NCBI RefSeq assembly: GCF_014633365.1
Contig: NC_068340.1
Location: 38,216,328-38,280,327 of the forward strand
Source of the DNA: Diospyros lotus
Taxonomy: Eukaryota > Streptophyta > Magnoliopsida > Ericales > Ebenaceae
Length of the DNA: 64,000 bases
Direction of reading: 5' to 3'
Shown here piece by piece: positions 45,132 to 55,849 of the stretch (position 1 is the stretch's first letter; the number at the start of each line of letters is the position of its first letter). Position numbers and translations under genes: made by a program. The notes below the pieces were generated by a model. It saw only the letters and a program-made list of their open reading frames with translations, was not told where the DNA came from and did no database searches.

Positions 45132-48100
45132 TCAAGCTGAAACATATATATCATATGCACCAAGCTTGCTGCAAATATACTCAATTTGAAGACTCCTGAG
45201 AGACTTAGTGAAGACATCTGCTAACTGGTCATTGGAATTGACAAAATCTATGGTAATACAGCCAAATAAAATCTTCTCTCGGATGAAGTGACAATCTATC
45301 TCGATATGTTTGGTCCTCTCATGAAAGACTGGATTAGAAACAATATGTAATGCAGCTTGATTGTCGCAAATTAATCTCATCTGTGATATCTCCCCAAACT
45401 TGAGCTCCTGAAGAATTTGTTTTAACCAGATAAATTCACACGTTGCCAAGGCCATAGCACGATATTTTGCTTCTGCACTTGACTTGCAACAACATCCTGC
45501 TTCTTACTTTTCCAAGATACTAGGTTTCCTCCAACCAGAACACAATATCCTAAAGTAGACTGTCTATCAAAGGGAGAACCTATCCAATCAACATCAAAAT
45601 ATCTGACTACTTGAGTATGACCTTTGTCCTCATACAATAGTCCTTTACCTGGAGCTCCCTTAATATACTTGAGAATCCGGACTATCACATGCTAGTGGCT
45701 ATTGCAAGGAGACTGTAAAAACTGACTAACAACACTGACTGAGAAAGAAATGTTTGAGCGAGTGATAGTGAGATAATTAAGTTTTCCAACTAGTCTGCAA
45801 TATCTCGCAGGATCAGCAAGAGGCTTCCCCTGTCCTGGTAAGAGATTTACATTAGGGTCCATAGGAGAATCTATAGGTTTACAATTACGCATCTTAGTTT
45901 CTTTCAGAATGTCTAACACATACTTTTGTTCGTTGAGAGATAACAACACCAGAACTAGACTGAGCAACTTCTATGCCAATAAAGTATTTAAGTAACCCCA
46001 GTCCTTAGTTTAGAAATAATAGAAAATATGTTTCTTCAACTGAACAATATCATCCTGATCATCTCCTGTAATATCAATATTATCCACATAGACAACCAAG
46101 TATATACACCTCCCCTGTGATTTGTGTTTATAAAAAATCGAATGATCAGACTCACTACGAGTCATACCAAAGTCTTGAATGACAGCACTGAAGCGACCAA
46201 ACCAGGCTCGAGGAGATTGCTTCAACCCATATAGTGAGCGACGAAGTTTACAAACCAGCATAAACTCCCCTTGAGCAACAAACTCATGAGGTTACTCCAT
46301 ATAAATCTCCTCCTGAAGCTCACCATGTAAGAAGGCATTCTTAATGTCCAACTAATACAATGGCCAGTGGCGCATAACAGCTATAGAGAGAAACAAACGC
46401 ACAGAGGACATCTTAGCAATAGGGGAAAAGGTGTCACCATAGTCAAGACCATAAACCTGAGTATATGCCTTGGCACAACCAAACGGGCCTTAAGGTGATC
46501 AACTTGCCCATCAGGACCTACCTTGATAGTATAGATCCACTGACAGCCGACAAGAGATTTCCCTGGGGGTAAAGGAACCAAATCCCAAATACCATTGGAA
46601 TGCAAAACAATCATCTCATCCACCATTGCTTGTTGCCACCTCGGATTAGAAAGTGCCTCACTAACAGTCTTAGGTATTGAAATGGAGGATAAGGAAGACA
46701 CAAAAGCACAAAAAGGAGACAAGAGATGGTGATAACTAAGAAAATTATAAATAGGGTGAGGATTGCGAGAAGAACGGGTACCTTTCCGAAGGGCAATAGG
46801 AAGCAGATCCTCAGAAGGTAGGATCACAGCAGGTGAAGAGACTGGAGCAGGATGTGAGACAGCAGGAGTCGCTGAAGTAGGTGGAGACATGGGAGAAGGC
46901 ACAGGAACAACATCTCCACCGGGAGGAGACCGAGACTGATGATGCCGATGATAAACCTGCAATGGGGTAGAAGAAGGAACAGGGAGAATAGGAGCAGGAG
47001 GACTTGCGGGAAGAGGGATTGCCTCAGAAATGAGTTGACACTCGGAACGAGGCGAAGAGTAGAAAGGAGATGACTTAAAGAAGGTAACATCCGCCTAAAG
47101 AAAATAGCGGCGGGTGTCAGGAGAATAACACCGATAACCCTTCTGAAGGCGAGAGTAACCAAGAAAAATGCACTTGATGGACCGAGTAGACAATTTATAT
47201 TGACTTGGAGACAGGTTATGGACAAAGCAGGTGCAACCAAAGACACGGGAAGGAAGAATATATAATGGTTGATCAAGAAACAAGAGAGAGTGAGGAATCT
47301 GGTGTTGAAGAACCGAGAAGGGCATCCTATTAATGAGATAGCAAGCAGTGATGACAACTTCAGCCCAAAAGCGAAAGGGGACATGATGATGTAGAAGAAG
47401 TCATCCGAAGTAGTATTTTAGTATAGAACAGAGGCATTCTGGGACGACTACATGCGCATCTAGTGCAGTGGCTTGGAATCTAGCTGCCTTGACCATCTTC
47501 TGAAGTTCTAAATATTCTACAAATCAAAGGCTGTAAGGGCGGATTGCTCTACATTCAGCCACACCACAGTGACCCCCGGAGCTATCTTCTTCAAGTAGCG
47601 TCATTCAGAACCAACCTAGGAGGAGTATGAACTCAAAATAGAAATAATAATGTGTTATTCTTCCATAACATAACGGGGTGGGGTTGCGCGCGAGCCGAGT
47701 GATGTAGGTGCACAAGAGTACTTCGTGCCACAACCATCTCTTTTTTATAGGTTCTACGGTCTGATGCTTGTTGCTTCATCTGGGAGAAAAGAATCATAGA
47801 TATGCTAGTCATTAGAAGGAAGAATTGCTATAAAAAGATTCCTCGTGTATCATCTCAAATGTCTATTTTTTTGCTCAGCAACCCCATTCTGCTGTGGTGT
47901 ATATGCACAAGACAATTGATGCAAGATCCCCTGAGAAGACATAAAGGTAGTAAAGGGAATAGAAAAATAATCTCAAGGGCATTGTCACTGCGCAATACTT
48001 GAACAGAGGTATGAAATTGCGTTTTGATTTCAGCACAAAAGGATTCAAAAATTGAGAATAAGTCAGAACGATTTTTCATTAAATATAACCATGTGCAACG

Positions 48101-49690
48101 AGAATAATCGTTAATAAATGTTACAAAATATTGAAAACCCAAAACAGACACGACACGAGTAGGACCTTGGACATCAGAATTAACTAAAGCAAATGGGGAC
48201 ACAACCCGATTATTGACATGCTTTGGAAAAGAAGTGCAATGCTGTTTTCCAAGTTGACAAGACTCGCAATGAAAAGATGACAAACTAGACAAATTGGGGA
48301 CCATCTTTTGAAACTTAGCCAAACTAGGATGTCCAAACGATTGTGGAGAAGAGCAGAAGACTCAGTTACTGAGCAAGCAACATGAGATGTAGGAAGGTTG
48401 AGATGATAGAGACCCTGCAACTCATATTCGATGCCAATCATCTGTCCTGTATTGCGATCCTGGATAGTAACAGAATGATCATCAAAGGTGATAGAACAAT
48501 TTAAGGCACGCACAAGTTTATTAATAGAGACAAGATTAAAGGGACAATGAGAAAGATAAATGACAGAATCTAAAGGCAGAGAAGGTAAGGGTTTGGTAGT
48601 GCCAACAGCTTTAGCAATCGCTTTGGACCCATTGACTAATGTTACAGAAGGTAAAGAAATAGAATTAATAAAATGAGAGAACAAATGGGGATTACCAAAG
48701 ATATGGTTAGAAGCACTTGAGTCTAGGACCCATGGTCTTAAAGAGGATGACTGAGCAAGACAGGTAATGGAATTACTAGAGTGGGCGATAGAAGCAACTA
48801 TGAGGATTGCTGGGATGTCTTATACTTGAGATACTCATCATAGTCAGCCCCAGTGAGAAGGATAGATTGCGGTGGATGACCATCAAATGACTCAGATCGA
48901 GAACCATTAGCATGAGCAACATTAACATGAGGAGGGCGACCATGCAACTTATAACACTGTTCCTTAGTTTGCCCCGATTACCACGATCTCCTCCCTGTTC
49001 GCCACTACTCTGAACCTGTGAAGTCATAATTGAATGATTACCTATAAAAAAGGGAGGCACTATAGGAACATATGAAACCCGAAGAAGACGAGAATACACT
49101 TCATCCATAGTAGGTATAGTAGGACTAGCAAGAATCTGATCACGAACAGGAGCAAGCTTAGGACCAATGGCAGCAAGAGTACCCACTATGAAGAACTTAT
49201 CCCGCTGAGCTAGATCCTCTGCAACAGTCTTGCAAGTAGGTAACAAGAAGTTAAATTCAGCTTTAATAGAGGTCATCTAACCAAGAAAATTAGGAAGAGT
49301 CAGACCATGTTGTCGTAAACTGAGCAGATTAGACACCACTAAATATATGCGTTGAATGTCATTAGTGTATCTCGCCTTGGCCTGAGCCCACAATTCACAG
49401 CACGTTGTATAGTTAGTATAGATCGGATGAAGAGAAGGATCAATTAACTACCACAAAAGACTGCACAACAGAGCATCAGCTCTCTGCCACTTAGTTTTAT
49501 CTATGGTCACATTTTCGGCTTTGGTAGTTAGATGATCCTGTAAACCTTGACCCATACACCATAGTTCAATTGCCTTGGACCAAGAGACATAATTGGAATT
49601 GCCCATCAATTTCTCAGTAGCAATAGCTGGAGAGGGAGACAGAATACTAGAGAAAGAGCTAGATTTACTGGCACCCGCCATGTTGGACAA
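45132..49690 (-). pseudogene. Decayed copia polyprotein (gag-protease-integrase-RT-RNase H)
   Basis: Reading down from 49690: gag (MAGASKSSS start region, NYVSWSKAIELW), broken by a stop near 49448 and a frameshift around 49000; protease (WVLDSSASNH, where the usual catalytic motif is DSGAS) near 48700; pre-integrase and integrase zinc region (CESCQLGKQH) and integrase core (FVTFINDYSR) at about 47855-48320; a break by foreign DNA at 47401-47855; integrase C-terminus and FLGYSRLQKGYRC near 47150; reverse transcriptase from about 46650 (PPGKSLVGCQWIY) to 46010 with YVDN in place of the catalytic YVDD; and RNase H to 45132 ending with VFTKSL. Multiple frameshifts and stops make it non-functional. 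Confidence 0.9.
47401..47855 (-). other. ccmFN: Nuclear insertion of mitochondrial DNA: 3' end of ccmFN plus downstream sequence
   Basis: Copia integrase homology stops at about 47855 and resumes at about 47400 with roughly six codons missing. On the minus strand the insert starts with DTRGIFL, has one stop where Trp is expected, and continues with the conserved C-terminus of plant mitochondrial CcmFN (MILFSQMKQQAS, then MVVARSTLVHL and PVMLWKN), followed by about 230 bp of unrelated sequence. CcmFN is a cytochrome c maturation protein encoded in plant mitochondrial DNA. I infer a NUMT captured during repair of a break inside the copia element. It is a remnant, not a working gene. Confidence 0.88.
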
Positions 49691-50263
49691 AAGGGAGCTC
49701 TACAAGATCAACAAATTTGAAACAAAAGGGGTTAAATAAGACAAAAAGAAAGGTTGGATGATCCAACACAGAGAATGAAGCGTGGAGGTGCACTGGAGCG
49801 ATGATAGACAGTGGATGCTGGTGACGGGCAACGGCGGATGGCAGTGGATGGCAACGAAACCATCGGGATTGGGATGGACTGAAGGAGGTGAGTCCAATGG
49901 TGAAGACGACGTTGCAATCGGAGCACTGAAGAGAGAGATCGGAGCAAAAACGTCTCCATGAACAGTGCGAGAGAGGCGGCCCGTGGCTGTGACAACGGCG
50001 ATGGGCCTCCAGGGGTCGACAGATCGGAGGCCAACGAACGCAACGGTGGTGGCTGTGTGCGTGATTGGTGGCTGGACAGTGAAGAACCGCTGTAGACCAG
50101 TAGCGCAAGCGGCAGGAACACAGTGGGCGACGATGGCGGTGGCACGGCAGGCTGCGGCGGTCGGTGGTGACGCAACCAACGGTGGTTGTCGGTGATGTGG
50201 GTGGCAGTGACGGCTAGGGTTTGTATGGTGGCGGCTAGGGTTTGTATTTTGGCTCTAATACCA

Positions 50264-50422
50264 TGTAAAGCTTAGGAAGAAAACCCTAGCTGTTAATATG
50301 TATATACTATACATTAAACTCATAGACTATACACCTATATATGTACAAATACAACGGGCCATGGGTTCTAACATAAGATTAACCTTATGTGTACTATATA
50401 AATATAACCATATAACTCAACA
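50264..50422 (-). repeat. 5' LTR of the copia element
   Basis: 159 bp, paired with 44967-45124, followed by GTTTC at 50423-50427. The tRNA-Met primer site directly abuts it on the internal side. Confidence 0.9.
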
Positions 50423-50922
50423 GTTTCTATTTATTATTTGTCTATAAATAATCTTTTAGTGAAGTATTGAAAGACACGCTGATGAATAATATTGAATATT
50501 GCTATTAGTTTCAAGTAATCGGGATTACTCTTGTTTCATTTGGTTTGGGTTTTGCATCACATTGTTTCCTTCATAATAGCAAAAGACATGGGTTTGGATC
50601 TGCTCCAGATCCATGAGGTTCAGATCCATCAGATCCTGTCCAAATATAAGTGGAAACGGACTGGACCATCATTTGTGGGATCTGGCCTACATCTGGATCA
50701 TTTACAGGCCTAACCAGGTGTCAGGCCTTAAAAGTGGTGAGATAATGGCAATAATACATCAAATACGAAGATGGCATTGACACCTGGAAAATCATTGAAT
50801 GAGATGCTGACTCCTTGAAAGGAAAGTAATGGCAGTGATAGATTTCATGATTCTAGAGATTATCTTTTAATGACAATTCCAATTCCCAAAAAGAAAAATT
50901 TATTGGCGAACTTGAAGACTCG

Positions 50923-51261
50923 ATGGATCCCTCTATGCGTGGGGTTTCAGGGACTACATCGGCTGCTGGGGTTTTTGCTGTTGTCCCTGAGAAGCAAATT
51001 TGTTCTGAAATCTACTTAAAATTGGTAAACAAGGAACATGAAGATTCTATCTTGGAAGAGGCCCAGATTATAGAGGCAAAGCATAAAAGGATTGCTGAGT
51101 TAATCATTGGTACCATGCCCTCAAAAAATCATCAGAAATTTCACTGGGGTTTTGTCCTTGAAGAAATGAAATGGATGGTGCATGATTTCACTCAGGAGCG
51201 ACTTTGGAAGATCACTGCTGCTGCTAAAATCTGCCATCTAATTGCTTCTACCTCCTTGTAA
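50923..51261 (+). pseudogene. EAF1: Fragment of EAF1 (HSA-domain chromatin protein)
   Basis: The frame matches, from about 50989, the region of plant EAF1 leading into its HSA domain: LKLVNKEHEDSILEEAQIIE, KRIAELIIGTMPS, then FVLEEMKWMVHDF and ERLWKITAAAKICH. EAF1 is the scaffold of the NuA4 histone acetyltransferase complex; the HSA domain binds actin-related proteins. Only about 90 residues of a protein of roughly 2000 aa are present. The stop at 51259 falls where normal EAF1 continues (TSRLRFEEQ), and weak homology seems to run on after it. This is a captured or duplicated gene fragment in the intron, on the same strand as the host gene. Confidence 0.8.
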
Positions 51262-51769
51262 AGATTAGGAACATGTGCCAGAAAAAACAAAAAAAAAAAA
51301 GTAGGTAGGATAAGATCAAAGTGGAATTCTGGACTTTAGCAAAGGAGATCAGCAAAGATCAAGAGATGCATTGTGGAAGAGATTTTTGCATGCCGTCCTG
51401 GAATATGCACCAAGATTTATAGTGTGCTTGTTTAGTGTGTTTTCTTGGCAACCTTGATTATTGAATTGGTATTGGGATATTGAGTTTTTAGTGTGTTTGT
51501 TTTCTGGTGGTTTCTGAATCAATTAAACAAAATATGCTAATTTGTGCCTAGAATAATATCTCCCAAAATATTTATTTCTATCCTCCGTTTATATGTCATC
51601 ATTTTGTTTATCTCTATACCTTTCAATTATGCACCTGAACTAGTATATAACTGGTGGCAGAGCCTTTAAGAAGGTCCAACCTTGCCAGTTCCAAGTCAAC
51701 ATAGAAGATATTGTTTCACACGTGGTATATGCTTGCATTATGTTTGAGGTTAGGGGGCTTGTTGTCTTG

Positions 51770-52359
51770 TTAATTGTTAATTCACTGTTCCCTTCAAAAC
51801 ACATGAATGGGCTGAGACAGAACCCAAAGTTCTCAATGCAGCCATATGCAAAGACAACAGAATTATTGCCAAAGGCCACCCAGAAAAACAATCCACCAAT
51901 CAAATGGTCAAAGAATACCCAATGAAGTGCCATCACAGCAATCCAGAAAAAGGAACACAAACAGGGGAAGCTTTGCCCAATACTGCAAGCCTCAAACAGG
52001 CTGCCCTGAGCTCTCTAACAGAAGATAAGGCCACTCTAAGAGCCATAAACCAACCCATCACCAACAAAGAGGGAAGGGAACAGTGAATTAACAATTAAGT
52101 TGGTGATGGGTTGGTTTATGGCCCTTAAGAGTGGGCCTCATCTTCTGTTAGAGAGCTCAGGGCAGCCTGTTTGAGGCTTGCAGTATTGGGCAAAGTTTCC
52201 CCTGTTTGTGTTCCTTTTTCTGGATTGCTATTGGGTATTCTTTGACCATTTGATTGGTGGATTGTTTTTCTGGATAGCCTTTGGCAATAATTCTGTTGTC
52301 TTTGCATAGGGCTGCATTGAGAACTTTGGGTTCTGTCTCAGCCCATTCATGTGTTTTGA
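51770..52359. repeat. Inverted duplication with order A-B-A'-B'
   Basis: B (about 51796-52065) and its reverse complement B' (52099-52359) match over some 260 bp with few differences and one small gap (about 51925-51938). Between them lies A' (52073-52098), an exact 26-bp reverse complement of A (51770-51795), which sits outside B on the left. Transcription through it would give a hairpin with an arm of about 260 bp and a loop of about 33 bases. Short frames on both arms are unrecognised. Possible L1-like 3' sequence ending in an A-run follows at 52430-52580. Confidence 0.85.
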
Positions 52360-52700
52360 CTGATAATCTCTGATTGGTGGTGCTTGAAGTTGGAAATGCG
52401 GAAGTCTTCTTGCGAGGTTGGAGCATTTCCTGATTTTTTTCTCATTGATGTTTTCTGGGCTGTTTTGTTTTTAGTGGTTCACTTTTTGGAGTACAGTTGT
52501 TGCTTGGTTGTATGATGGGGGTATTTGGGGTATGATCTAGCTGTAACTTTGGTTCTTTTATAAATACTTTCATTAAAAAAAACCAAGTTAAAAGATAGGT
52601 TCTTCACCTAACAAAAAAAATAGGTTTCTATAAATTTGAATATGCTTGCAAGTTTTAAGCCATCTGAAGACAAAGCTCATCTATGACTTCAACACTTTGC

Positions 52701-52701
<1 letters not shown>

Positions 52702-52742
<41 letters not shown>

Positions 52743-52748
52743 AAAAAA
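52702..52748. repeat. C31-A16 homopolymer junction
   Basis: Thirty-one C followed directly by 16 A. Long C-runs are rare and are prone to assembly error. Confidence 0.9.
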
Positions 52749-52818
52749 CATAGAGGTCACCCTTTATATCTATATATAACCCTATCATGCATGAAACCAA
52801 TTCTGTTTTCACACTTTA

Positions 52819-52900
52819 GGGCCCGTTCAGGTGTAGAAAGCAATTTTTTCCACTTTAATTTTCTATTGAATGATTGAATCTCCTATAACTGAACAGGCCC
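52819..52900. mobile_element. 82-bp Tourist-like MITE
   Basis: Starts GGGCCCGTTCAG and ends CTGAACAGGCCC (imperfect terminal inverted repeats), flanked by TTA on both sides (52816-52818 and 52901-52903). This fits the TTA target preference of PIF/Harbinger elements. Confidence 0.75.
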
Positions 52901-53273
52901 TTAGTTTCTCTTCTTAATCTTTGCCCAATCACTCTCTCCCAAAGTTTCATGGTGTGGTTCTTTAGTTTGATTCCTATATTTTTTCCACAACTTTAAACAT
53001 CTTCCTTCACCTGTCTTGCATCCTTTTTCATTTAAGGATCGCAGTAAATAATTGAATATATTACAATAATAACCACCTTTGAGATTTTCCCTAAGGCAAA
53101 AAGTACCCCTTAGGTTGAAAATTGTAGAAACCATCCCTTCCGTTAAAAACCAGTGTAAGTTGGCCATTTTATCCCTGGGTTCTTGTCGCACATAGTGTTT
53201 TTAAGAGGCTCTAAGTGCACTCAAGCATAAAGTCCTTCTAGAGATTAAGCACAGGTGCACGCTTAATTGTAAC

Positions 53274-54416
53274 CGTTGAGAATTCATAATAGCTTGTATT
53301 AAGTGTGCTGTATAGACTAGTTGGACCTTGTATCAAGCACAAGTAGCTTGTGCATAGCAATTACAATGTTTTGGTATAAATTCTTGTAACTCTAGCTTAA
53401 TAGATTTGATTAGTTATTTTCTCTCCAATTTCTCCTTTCCTCTCCTTTTTCTCTTAATTCTGTATATCATTTTTCATGGTATTAGAGCCATAGAGGGGTA
53501 AATCTGTCACATTGCAGCAGCCTATGGATCGTAATTCTAAGCTTGTTCATTGACAAGGGGACCATATGCATGATCCTAGGCTTTATAAGAGATTGGTTGG
53601 GAAGCTGAATTGTCGTAGTGACTAGACCAGATATTGCATTTGTTGTTAGTGTGGTTAGCTAGTTTTTGGATTCTCCTTGTGATGGTCATCGGTACGGTTT
53701 GGTGCATATTTTGTGATATATTAAGAGTTCACCTAGTAAAGGTTTATTATTTGAGGATAAAGTTTATGCTCATGTGACTAGTTATGCAGATGCTAATTGG
53801 GCAAGCTGTCCATTTGATAGGCGACCCACTTTTGGTTATTGTGTTTTGCTTGGAGCCAATCTGATTTCTTGGAAGAGTAAAAAGCAGCATGTTGTTGCTA
53901 GGTCTAGTGCTAAAGTTGAGCATAGAGCCATCTCATTAGCTACATGTGAGCTGATTTGGCTGAAACAACTTCTTAAGGAGCTGCAGTTTGGTGATTCAGG
54001 TTCTATGCAGTTTGTGTGTGACAATCAGGTTGCTCTTCATATTGTCTCTAATCTTGTTTTTTATGAAAGGACCAAGCATATTGAAATAGTTTGTCACTTT
54101 GTGCTAGAAAAATTAGTTTCTGGTGACATTTGTTGGAACTATGGATCAACGGCTGACGTTTTTTACTAAGGCACTCTGAGGTCTGAGGATAGAGTATATT
54201 TATTCCAAGTTAGGGGAGAGTGTTAAGAATTCATATTAGCTTGTATTAGGTGTGTTGCATAGACTAGTTGTACCTTGTACCTAGTATGGGTAGCTTGTAC
54301 ATAGTGTTCTGGTATAAATACTTGTAACCCTAGCCTAATTGATTTGAGTAGTTCTTTTCCCCCCAATTTCCCTTTTCCTCTCTTCTTTTTCTCTCAATTA
54401 TGTATATCATTTTTTA
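53274..54416 (+). mobile_element. Internally deleted copia retrotransposon
   Basis: The 5' LTR is 53274-53476, the primer site TGGTATTAGAGCC 53477-53489, a short remnant follows, then the RNase H end, a purine tract AAGTTAGGGGAGAG (54207-54220) and the 3' LTR 54221-54416. Flanking pentamers are GTAAC and GAAAC, probably a mutated target-site duplication. Gag, protease, integrase and most of the reverse transcriptase are gone. The LTRs share ATTCATA.TAGCTTGTATTA and a TATAAAT box but have diverged clearly, so this is an older insertion. Confidence 0.85.
53774..54169 (+). pseudogene. Copia RNase H fragment
   Basis: Carries the copia RNase H blocks SYADANWASCPFDRR, GYCVLLGANLISWKSKKQ, ATCELIWLKQLL, CDNQVALHI and ERTKHIEI, then loses the frame before the usual DQLAD.FTK ending. 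It belongs to the deleted element above. It is close to, but distinct from, the RNase H of the 45-50 kb copia element. Confidence 0.85.
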
Positions 54417-55241
54417 GAAACAAAGTGCAAATGTCAGGGACAAAATAAAAAGATAATATAATAACTGCAACTAAATTACTAGATAATACTGTCAAGCAAT
54501 GGTTTGAAAACAGGACCAGGGTATGAACTGGAGCAGGGAGAGGTTTAAGGTTTAATGGTCAAATCAGGGTTAGATCGTGGTTGAATTGAAATATATTTTT
54601 ATTAATATATATAATAATTAAAACTATAACATAGGAATAAAAATTTAAATGATAATTGTTGAGAATGGCAAGCAAAACCTAAAATCTATTTTATCAAAAA
54701 CCAAAAGCAGTTCACTCGTTTATTATTTTTTGTTGGGTGAGTAAGTGCACTCATTTAATACAAATAAAAAATTAAATTCATACTTTGCAAAAAGTCGAAT
54801 TAAATTCCCTCAAGATGTGTATATAAATAAATATATGCAATACAATATTATAAAACCTAAAAATCCTAGACGTTTTTCCCTTTCCTAACAAACGTTTCCA
54901 CCTTCTCTAGAAACCCTCCTGCACAGACATCATTTCATTGCCCTCCATTAGAATATATCTGTTAGATTTAGTATTTCTCATCTATCTTTATGTTTTGTAC
55001 TTATCTTCCTCTTGCAAATGTATCATTTTATTGCCCTCCATTAGATTCAGTCTTCCTATCTTCCTCGTCTACTTCATCTTTCATTTGTATCTACTGCCTG
55101 TATCTGTCTTCCTCTTTGAGTTGTATCTATTTCTCTTCTCCATAAGAAATCATACATTGTTTTGCCCTTCATGTATGTGTATGTATATGAACACCTCTCT
55201 GCTCCAAATGCCTGTGGATTTGCCTCTTGAAGAGAAGATTT

Positions 55242-55242
55242 G

Positions 55243-55295
<53 letters not shown>

Positions 55296-55296
55296 A
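55242..55296. repeat. (CT)n(CA)n compound microsatellite
   Basis: About 14 CT units followed by about 12 CA units. Open frames across it (repeated Leu-Ser/Thr-His or Arg-Glu/Cys-Val) are artefacts of the repeat. Confidence 0.95.
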
Positions 55297-55593
55297 GCCA
55301 GCTTGAAGAAGAAGATCTGATGGGGGACCTTGGCAGTTGAGCCCCACCGGTTTTGCCTGGTTGTGATTTGACTGCTGGTTCTTGACAAGGGGGGTTTAAG
55401 ACTGAACCATACCACCCTGCCAGTCGGTTCATCATTGAACCGATCAGTCCAGTCTAGTTTTGAAAACATTGCTGTCAAGGCAAAAATTCATGCAAAAAGA
55501 GAACAAACTAGAGTCTTTTAATTAATTTTCAATGATTTAGTCGAGATTAAGAGAGCCATCTTCATTTTTATAGTTCTTATCATCTTCCTGATC

Positions 55594-55849
55594 AATGCCA
55601 TCTAATTGACTTCTTCAACCAAAAATAGCCATGAACTAGAAGTTGAAGTGGGTGTTCTAGTTGTTGCCTTGCCTCCTTAGTTTGCTTCTAATATTATATC
55701 TAGACTCTTCAGCTCTAGCTGTATTAGCAACAACACCTCATGTAAAAAATAATAACCAAATACTGAATCATTCTGTTATACAACACTTAAATATATTTAT
55801 ATAGTAGATGGGTGTGTTTTGGTGTATTAGGGTACACAATAACAACTCA
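55594..55849. repeat. 256-bp direct repeat, copy A
   Basis: AATGCCATCTAATTGACTTC to TTAGGGTACACAATA, matched by 57001-57258 with scattered substitutions. No terminal structure or coding potential. Confidence 0.85.

Larger units (their letters stand above)
44967..50422 (-). mobile_element. Ty1/copia retrotransposon with both LTRs, decayed
   Basis: The 5.46-kb element is flanked by GTTTC on both sides (44962-44966 and 50423-50427). It reads on the minus strand: 5' LTR at 50264-50422, then a primer-binding site complementary to initiator tRNA-Met (plus strand GGCTCTAATACCA, about 50251-50263), then gag, protease, integrase, reverse transcriptase and RNase H in copia order, then a purine-rich tract (TTGAGGGGGAG on the minus strand) and the 3' LTR at 44967-45124. 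The LTRs differ at roughly a dozen positions in about 158, so the insertion is not recent. A mitochondrial fragment has since interrupted it. Confidence 0.92.

Noticed and set aside
49665..50195. Overlapping open frames between the copia gag start and the 5' LTR
   Set aside because: Compositional frames on both strands in the GC-rich untranslated leader of the element; no domain is recognised.
55074..55478. Open frames across 55.1-55.5 kb
   Set aside because: Driven by the (CT)n(CA)n microsatellite.
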